Assembly: GCF_048544455.1 (NCBI RefSeq)
Contig: NC_133530.1
Span: 19,769,748 to 19,833,747 of the forward strand
Length of the DNA: 64,000 nucleotides
From: Silene latifolia
Lineage: Eukaryota > Streptophyta > Magnoliopsida > Caryophyllales > Caryophyllaceae
Direction: 5' to 3'
The translations under genes were made by a program, and so were the position numbers. The notes beneath the pieces are model-generated. The model saw nothing but the letters and a program-made list of their open reading frames with translations, was not told the DNA's origin and did not search any database. Each line of letters opens with the position of its first letter. The first letter of the stretch is position 1. Shown in pieces: positions 55,844 to 64,000 of the stretch.

Positions 55844-58800
55844 TTACTGTCGATGGCCTTCTGGCAAGGCAACAACGTTATGGGATGGTACTATCCTTTG
55901 AGGCATGGATCCATCTTCACTTTCATCATCGTCAAACTCAAGCACATAACTGCATTTCCATGTTTGAAACACATTGAAAGATCATGTGAGTAAGAATGTA
56001 AGATGGCAACATCAACAGCTAACAGCTAAGAAAAACTCCATTATTAACAGGCCATGACAAACAGACTAAGCAATAGCATCCTCATATGGTCTCTTAAACA
56101 GCTAAGAACATTTTCGCTTTCCTTTCTATTAATCTAGAGAGAGATATAAGCATATTCCACGGATGAAACAGAAAGACTAACAGTATGGTCTCTTAAAAAG
56201 CTTATTTTGTTCTCTACGAATTTAGAAAATAAGCTTTTCCAGTGTAAAAGCGAACAGAAGTCAGAAAATAAAACTATCAGCCGCAATACTGTATCACGAT
56301 CAAGTTATCAATGTTTTGACGATACTCCCGACCGCAATTTTAGGCGATATCAGTGGAATTATAGTGCAATAACCAAGATCGGGCCGCTATAACTAACTAC
56401 AAGATCAAGTCACAAAAGATTTAATACCATGGAAGAAAATTACACTGCCTTTCTCAAGAGGCCCAAAAGGGAAATAGAAAGAGCAGAGAAAATAGCCTAT
56501 CAGACAACAACGCACGGGTAGAAGTGGAGTATTGGTCTCATCTATCATTCTACAATTGAACATCCTATCACAGTTCCTCTCGGCTCTCGTATAGAAAACT
56601 TTTCATCGCTCAAATAAATAAATTCATCAATTTATAAAGCACAAATCTAGCAAATAAGGTAAAATGATACTTACTCATCAGTTTTCCTCTGAAAAACATG
56701 CATTGAAGGCGAAGAACCCGCACCCGAAATTCACAACAGAAAGGCAATTAGTAAGTCAGAATATTAATGTCCGGAAAAAAAAAAACATTTTTTAGTTGCT
56801 TAGAAATGGAAAAGCTAAGCGGTTGGGGAATGGATCTTTACAGAACGGAAGATAGAGTAATATGAATACCTTACGACTTGGAATCATTACTGTTGCTTTG
56901 TACAAGGCTGTGGTGCCAGGATACACTGCCAAAACTGCTTTGCCAGTCTGAAAGTCTAAGGCAGTAGAGGGATCATTTCGCTTCGGAAAAGGTATAATAT
57001 GTGATGCCGGAAGCTTAAATTTTCTGTAGACAGACAATAAGATGGATTTCTTATCGATAGCAAAGAACACAACATAAAGGATAAACGATGCGCATAAAAA
57101 TTCCAAAAAAAAAAAGTGCAGCAAATCAAGCTGAGTATAAGAGAAACAGTACCAATGTCTTGCACATTAATCATGAACATTGCATAAAATAATCAGTAAA
57201 ATAAAAAGACGTCGACGTATTCAGGTTTCAACCATATGATCTGCAGAATATCAACTCTTACCAAGCTTTAAGGCATAACCAGAACCCAAAGCTATAAAAT
57301 GCATCCTACAATCCAGACTTACTGGATGTTAATAATAGCAAAATTTCAAACAGAGGCCATTTTCAACATATAAAAGACGCAAGCCTCGCCGATGGCGGAT
57401 ACTATTGGCATTGAAGGATTTAATTTGCTGCCCTAAATACAGCATCTCCAAGTGTGTAGACTACGGGTAGTTGGTGGTTATTCTTGACATCTTCCATTAA
57501 TGATAACTTCCATATTAAAAAAAAAAACACAATAGAAATGTAGAGGATCGGCGACTGTTCACGTCGTAGATGCATCAAAGAGACTATATGTGACTCGTAC
57601 AGAAGAAAATAAACAGAATTGGATCGTACGGAGAAGCCAACACAGCCTCACTGAAACGAATTGCATCATAAAAAGTATCCATTGAATAAAGATGAATTTC
57701 AAGGTTAACATCCACAAGACCACAAGCCATTTCTCATACTATTCAGTTCTAATACCCAGGAGTATTCAATAAATTGGGCATGTGACAAAAATATGCTTGA
57801 TCATAATAATCATCTCAAATTTCCCTTCTTGTTTTGAAATTCAGAATGATACTAATAACATAATATAATGACAATACATCAGAAATATGGATTAAGTTCT
57901 ATGTATCGATTTGTGGTGGCTGCTGTTTACGTCTTCGTAGGAAATCTTAATACCTGAGTAAAGATAGTCCATAAAAAAAGAAAAGGAAACTTTCGTGGGA
58001 AATAGCTTTTACGCACTTCAACCATACCCGCATAAGGCAACTTGTATTGGGTGATAAAATTATATCTTGGCTATAGCATTTTAGATTTATCCAGTTTTAT
58101 TTTGTTAATCATGAAGAGAAATTTCATACAATTACTATATGATGTCCGTCAAATACAATACTCTTTTTTTCGCTGCATACATTATATAACAATGATTGAT
58201 ATGGAAATAAATTTATGATATACTCCGTACTTATTTTCCCATCTTTGACTAAGATAACAACATACAGTCCATGAGTTAATCCAACTGATCTCTCTCCACT
58301 AATTCTACTACCATACTGTGCTCCAATTCATAAAAATCCAGCAGGGGCCAAGGTGCACAGCATAAAGAACAAGAACCACATAAACATAAGTTAATTGAAG
58401 GCAGGACTTCCAAACATAAAACAAAATATTCTATAATTTACAATTTATACATAACAATGTCATTAACATATAACTGGAATACCAAAAGCATCTGAAGTTA
58501 CCATGAAAATATATAATGTGCCAATGTGCATCTAATGAAACATTGAATGATAATACGAGGAACATTCTTAAAATCAAAGGTTTCCTTGTATTTGAACATC
58601 TTCCTAGTTTGGACATGTGATGTTTTCCATATTCCTTCCGATGTTAAGGTAAAAGAAACATCTTTTAAGGGGCTACTTTTAACAAAGAGACATGTATAAC
58701 AGTGAGGAAGTATTATCAGGCCCTACATCCTAGTAAAAGAGCTCACACATGTTCAATTGCTCTATATATTCTCAGAATGTTATCTCAAATCTGATTGATA

Positions 58801-59535
58801 ATACCGTTATAAATTGTTCTGTGAAAACCAATTGTTCGAGGAGACGAGGACTGAAGATAATTTTTGCCAAACCATGGAATTCCTAATTAGGTATCGTCAA
58901 ACTTCAATTCATCATTATCAGCTATAAAGGCCATGACCAAAAAGTATCCAGATCCACAAAAAGAATCTCAAAAGAAAACAGTACTTCCAAACAGCAATCA
59001 CCCAAGACATTTTTTTAGCCTTTTAGCTTTTTAGTATTTTCTCCCTATTAACGAGAGTATTAAAAATCAGGTCCCAGGTGTGCATATGGAAAAAGCCAGC
59101 ATTCTCCACAGATTCAAGTAGAATGATATGAAACGTCATGACTCGCCAAGACAAACCAACCATGAATAAGAAGTTATAAAGGGCGCTACCTTTGGCCACC
59201 GCCCTCTTCATCATCACCAGGTTCCTCATCAAGCACTTCAAATCTACAAAAGAAATAATAATATAAGATAACTGACAAAACAATAGTGATAGCTTCAATA
59301 CACCAAAAAAAAACCTGACTCACGAGATTTAGGGTCAGTTAACATGAATCATCTACAAAATCGTAGAAACAATAAAATGCAGTGAAAAGGAATGGGGAAA
59401 AAGAAAAAAAAATGTTTGAAAATGACCACAGATGCATCGAAGATGATAAATGTAGAAGGAATAAGAAGCACAACATTATCTAAGTGGTTCGGCAAAGCCT
59501 ATTTGATAAACGAAATCAAGTACTTACTCCGTCAC

Positions 59536-59592
<57 letters not shown>

Positions 59593-62500
59593 CCTTTTAA
59601 GAATGGGTAGAATAGGAATATAATAACTTAAACACGCCTAGGTAGAAATAGATCAATTAATTTGTGATAAACCAGAATGAAAACAGTCATGCTTTTCCAG
59701 GATGTAGTGATTGGTGAGTACTCAAAAACCTGATGATGAGCCCTGTCAAAACCCAGACTCCCAAAGACATGCAATGAACTAGCATAAGCAATGCACTCGA
59801 CAAACCTGCTTTGAGATTCTGTCATATGCAATGTTTACCCATCAAAACTCATAGGTTACATATACGAATCGCAGTAGCCTAAACCCACTAAGTAGGACTG
59901 TCCGTTTAGTATGAGTTAGCTATATGAACAAATTGAGTTTAGAAAAAAATTGGCAATTACAATGTAAAGAGAGCTATGTGTAAAGGCTTATGAGATGATG
60001 TGGTTACTTGTACTCAATCATGTAATCAGAAATAGAGACGATTTCCTATGCCAAAGTAAACTCACTCTTTCGTTTCCCTGTCAAAATGTATCACTTTGAC
60101 AACAATGTACTCATCCTTCTCAGACTCCTCTGTTGTTATCCTGGCTGCTACCTGAACATTGTCATACAGGTCAAAAACTTAAAAGCATAAGCCTGTCTAG
60201 ACATTGTTCTAGCATTAAGCAAAAATAAGTACAATAAGCTTAATGTTCGCTGCATGAGACAAATGAAGTACGTACCTGTTCACCTTTGAGACTCGCAGGA
60301 TTATCAAGTTGATTTCTCGTTGATGGAGAGACCCTTGAAGGCTCAGAATCATTCTTCTTTTGTTTCTTCTTCTGCTCATTGCCTTCTGAAGCTTAAACAA
60401 CAAGAAATAAGGTTCTTTCATGGGTCGTCAAAGATGAAATCATATTGAACAAAGAGTACATTAATCTTAAGTTTTAAAAGAGCTTTTTTAGTAGCTTTCA
60501 TATTTAGCTGTGTCATTTAAAGTGTTATTTTCCTTGCTGTGCCAAACAATGTTAATGTCTACATATCCTACATTACTTTCTTACTTAAACAACACTCCCC
60601 TTAGTTCCTCTTGATTGATAGAATAAAGTTGAGGAACAAGATTAAAAAAGAAACCGAAATAAAGAAGCAGACGTGGGCAACAACACAGAATGAGCATATC
60701 GCTTTCCTTGGAAAAATCATGGGGTTAGTGACCTACTGACCAAAAGCAGCATCGCATTTTCAGGACAAGTACATTAGAAAAGACAGCAAGACAGCCACAC
60801 AGGTTAAGTTTTAACCAACAACTGCCAACAGGATTATGTAGTTTGGATTCAATGTCTCCTCTTCTCTTGTTCGTCTAAAGCGATCAGTTATTAAAGAAGC
60901 AGATAACAGTTTGGAGCTTTGCATTTTACGATAAAGACTTTAATGGGATAAGATAAGCAAATTCTCTTATATACGCCTTAGCTCGAGACACTTGAAGGTG
61001 CACAAGAGGCTGGCTGCCTCAGTGCCCTCTTTAAATCCTCAAGTGCACCGCATCCTGACTAAGGATGTCCTAAAGAAAGGTCAACTGAAAGGAAAGAAGG
61101 AAGAAGAAAAGATAGTTTATTCATACACTAAACCACACACCTAGTCGTCTTCTTTGCTGTCCAGGAGGTCCGGGTGGAAGCAAAGCATCCAGTTGAGCTA
61201 ATAGAATGTTGGACACTCTGCACAATGAACAGAAACTCATTATAATCGAAACATACAAAATAACAAAGCTTTGGATTAATTGACTTTCTGATTTACATGG
61301 ACAGATAAGTAGGGCAAGAGAATTGCGAAAAGACATCTTGAACAACACACCTCACTTCAGTTTCTGAAAGGTCCTTTGCCTGAATATACAAAGCCTTAAG
61401 TCTTGATAATGAGGTGTCTCCCGGCTTCTCAACCACCTCAGGGGCTGCACATAACGTCGACTTAGTGAACTACTGAACTCTACTGGCAAATCAATCCTCT
61501 GTATAATTATAATTTCATACGCATAAAAGATTGCAAGCAAGTTAAAAACCACCAAGTCTTGATAAAAGGTTTTTGATTTAGAGACGATATGACTATATGA
61601 GCCATGGTAATTAAAAAAAATTACCAAAGTCAATCTCAGCCTGATCGTGAATGATACTCGGTGTTTAAATTCACACTTTTCCTGGAAGAGTTAAAAGCAT
61701 TTGATTTGATTTATTGGCAAAATTCTCTTTTTGGCCAGACCTGTACACTTTGCTTATTTAACTCACAAACTTTACCTTTGCATGATGCAAGCCCATTTAA
61801 TAAAAAGGCCTCATGTGTTTGGCAAAGCTTCAACCTAAGTTGTTAGTGTATAGGTGAAGCTCGACTGTTAGATGAACAGAATTTGCCTATTGGATTTCTT
61901 CCAATAACCACTCATATCATGCAACTAATTCTCCTACTCACCAACCAATTTTCTCTTAACTACTCTTATTCTAACTCTAAAGCTCTGTTTCATATACGTC
62001 CATTTTTGCTAGGTCACACCTTATTATATTGAACAACCATAGCTTCCCCTAGATGGCAGAAAGCCATGGACAATAACTTGAAGCTCTCATAACTGCCCAC
62101 CCCACAAGACAAACCACGAGGCACCTTTCTCCTGTGAGTTTGAGACTAAGATGGCCACCATCAAAAGCTATTGCCAGAGCTACAAAAGACCATGGCACAT
62201 TGTAAGAGAATCCTTTTTCCTAACGGGACTTAGATGAAGGCGTCTAAGAGGAGGTACCTTATTAGTGGCTAATAACCATTCTGTTTCTATTTTCTCACTA
62301 TGTTGACCATTAGAAGTCTTAAACCCAAAAGGACATTACTTTTAAGACCCAATTTACATTTTAAAAAAAAAATGGGGTTGTTACTTCTTAGGTTGTATTT
62401 GGGTGATGCAAATTTGGCAAGAGACAGGTGGTGCAGGACAAAGTACAGGCACTAAAAAACTGTCCGGGATCTTCTCAGAATCTGAGTGTTAGAGTAGGTT

Positions 62501-63809
62501 TTACATCATGTTAGGACACAGCACAGCCCAACTCATGGAAGTCTTATAATCAGCTTAAGCAGAATACTGATAAAAAAAGGGTTAAATTGTTTAAAATTAG
62601 GCTCAATTGACTCCTCTCTGATCTCCCTGAAATGTAACGGCAAGGGCACTGCACATCCCACCACAAATCCAGCTATGACAAGAGAAGAATACCTAACAAG
62701 TTGCGGAAGACCTGCTATTATGTAGCTTATGAGAACTTAAGCATCTATCTTTTTTTGTTTACGTCTCCCTTCACCCCGTTTATACAGTCAACATTTGACT
62801 TTGGTGGGACGATGTCAAGAAAGGATTGTCATTATGTCTGATATTATCAACTACAAGAGGGGATAGAAAGATCAGATGTCCAAGTCTTCAACTTAACCAT
62901 AACTAGCTCCATATCATTGTTTCCTTAATAGTTAGCCTAGTTATTGCAGTACTGCAACCATTTACGACTGCACTATTACGATCACACACTCAACAATTCT
63001 ACAATCATCACCATTTTCCACAAAAAATCCATCTTTCGCCATGATCACCCAAACTTAGAGCTATAACCGCTACTAAAAGTTTAAAACTACTAACATCACA
63101 ATACGCTGACCCCAACTCCCCAGACAATGAAATGCAGCAAATACCGAGTACCAAGTGGAACAAAAATACCACCTTTGAGCTGCTAACTATTCAAAACAAA
63201 TGCACTACAGCATAGCAAAATAAACCCAATTTTTTCCTCTTCAGTCCACCATCCAATCACATCTTTTTTTAAATTTATAAAAGCCGCTAACTGTCAGCAA
63301 TTATGATAAACTATGGTACTCTAACTCGGCTGCAAGTGTCGGACATGACATCACATCAGAGTGTCGGATACTGTTATTTTCCGCAGATAATCAATTTTTT
63401 GGACTAAAATGAAATGTCAAAGTGTCATGTCCTTAGGGACACGCGACCAAAGTGAAGTGTCGGAGTTACATAGACGATAACAACCACCACATTTGCACAA
63501 CTTAAATCAACAACAGTTCAAAATTTCAACATTGTCTCGATAAATTCCCAATTAAAAACAATAATGCACAAAACAATACAAGCAATTAAAACTAAACTAA
63601 TATATGATTAAAAATCAAACTTCAACAATAAAAACATGATTAATAATGATAAAATAAATAAGTAAAAAATCGAGAGGAATGAAGAACACACAAGTTTGAA
63701 GTTTCTTATGCAACTTATTGATTTCCGTCAAAATTTCATCTTGCACTTTCCTCAATCGATCAAGCTCCTTTGAATTTTCCAGAATGCTATCGATTTCCGA
63801 CGACGACAT
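55844..63809 (-). CDS. SGF29: SAGA-associated factor 29 (tudor-like histone reader)
   Basis: Nine exons on the minus strand in consistent phase: 63692-63809, 61351-61444, 61141-61217, 60276-60391, 60066-60151, 59190-59243, 56870-57023, 56675-56688 (14 bp), 55844-55949. They make 819 nt, or 272 aa and stop, the expected plant length. The N-terminus (residues 1-39) is helical (SILENSKELDRLRKVQDEIL...). Exon 3 has LAQLDALLPPGPPGQQRRRLG. The SGF29 C-terminal tandem tudor region starts near residue 136 (VAARITTEESEKDEYIVVKVIHFDR) and contains the acidic DEEPGDDEE, PFPKRNDPS, VLAVYPGTTALYKATV and FDDDE, ending ALPEGHRQ. In other eukaryotes this domain binds methylated H3K4 and brings SAGA acetyltransferase to promoters. 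The gene looks functional. Confidence 0.95.
59535..59590. repeat. AT/AG compound microsatellite in SGF29 intron 6
   Basis: (TA)n followed directly by (GA)n. Intronic, likely length-variable. Confidence 0.95.
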
Positions 63810-64000
63810 TTCCAGAATTCTTCAATAAATTAATTGAGATTCAATTGATTGATTTTCTGAGATTTTAGGTTAATATTTGTGATTAAATACAGGAAAATTG
63901 AAAATTGAGGATTGAAAATTGGGGATTAAATGGATGATAGTGTTATTGGGTGGATTTGAGGTAATTAGAGTTCATGAGTAGATTGCAATTAGCAAGTACT

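Noticed and set aside
60980-61065. Segment with 'cttgaaggtgcacaagaggctggctgcctcag' style repeats, possible SINE
   Set aside because: No A/B box pair, tail or TSD could be established; it lies in SGF29 intron 3 and may be a small old repeat.
63320-63480. Repeated 'gtgtcgga' motifs upstream in SGF29 intron 1
   Set aside because: Too few and too diverged to define an element.

Overview
Plant nuclear DNA, almost certainly a eudicot; a Caryophyllales source is my guess, with low confidence. Evidence: two spliced single-copy-type plant genes, Stowaway/Tourist/hAT/Mutator MITEs, and LTR retrotransposons with plant-type tRNA primer sites. I ran no searches, so family names are from recall of motifs.

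Layout. (1) 0-6 kb: a nucleoredoxin-like locus with one intact single-exon gene (2899-4605, +), a broken 5' duplicate upstream (about 610-1470) cut by a Mutator-type MITE and a solo LTR, and an inverted decayed copy downstream (about 5195-5925, -) beside fragments resembling the proteasome gene found 42 kb away. (2) 6-8.2 kb: MITEs. (3) 8.3-42.9 kb: one target site with insertions nested seven deep. From outside in: an LTR fragment, a hAT element (8962-42879), a mini-CACTA (8994-41029), a gag-protease LTR element without RT (9018-40664), a 5'-truncated LINE (10680-38847), a 27.1 kb Tat-type Ty3/gypsy element (10863-37982), and a LARD-like element (16995-24563). Three levels have exact target-site duplications (TSDs) at both outer ends (Tat CTAAT, LARD GGGTG, hAT GCTGAGTG), and the CACTA has GTT on both sides. 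(4) 42.9-47 kb: a second copy of the same hAT family, repeats and one unrecognised ORF. (5) 47.1-63.8 kb: two ordinary genes on the minus strand, the 20S proteasome alpha-2 subunit (11 exons, 235 aa) and SGF29 of the SAGA complex (9 exons, 272 aa). A Harbinger element with a transposase remnant lies between them.

The most interesting system is in the Tat element. Its gag-pol runs on the minus strand, and two spliced genes lie in antisense between pol and the 3' LTR. One (25906-27436) is open throughout and looks like a DUF7745 protein. The other (14384-24982) is a plant-mobile-domain (PMD) protein with three nonsense codons, and the LARD sits exactly on one of its splice donors. The promoter of the intact antisense gene shares a 14-base TATA core with the LTR promoter. 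A near-palindromic unit of about 30 bp recurs in eight clusters: three in each LTR and one ahead of each antisense gene. Gag-pol has several stops, and the RT catalytic motif reads YVED.
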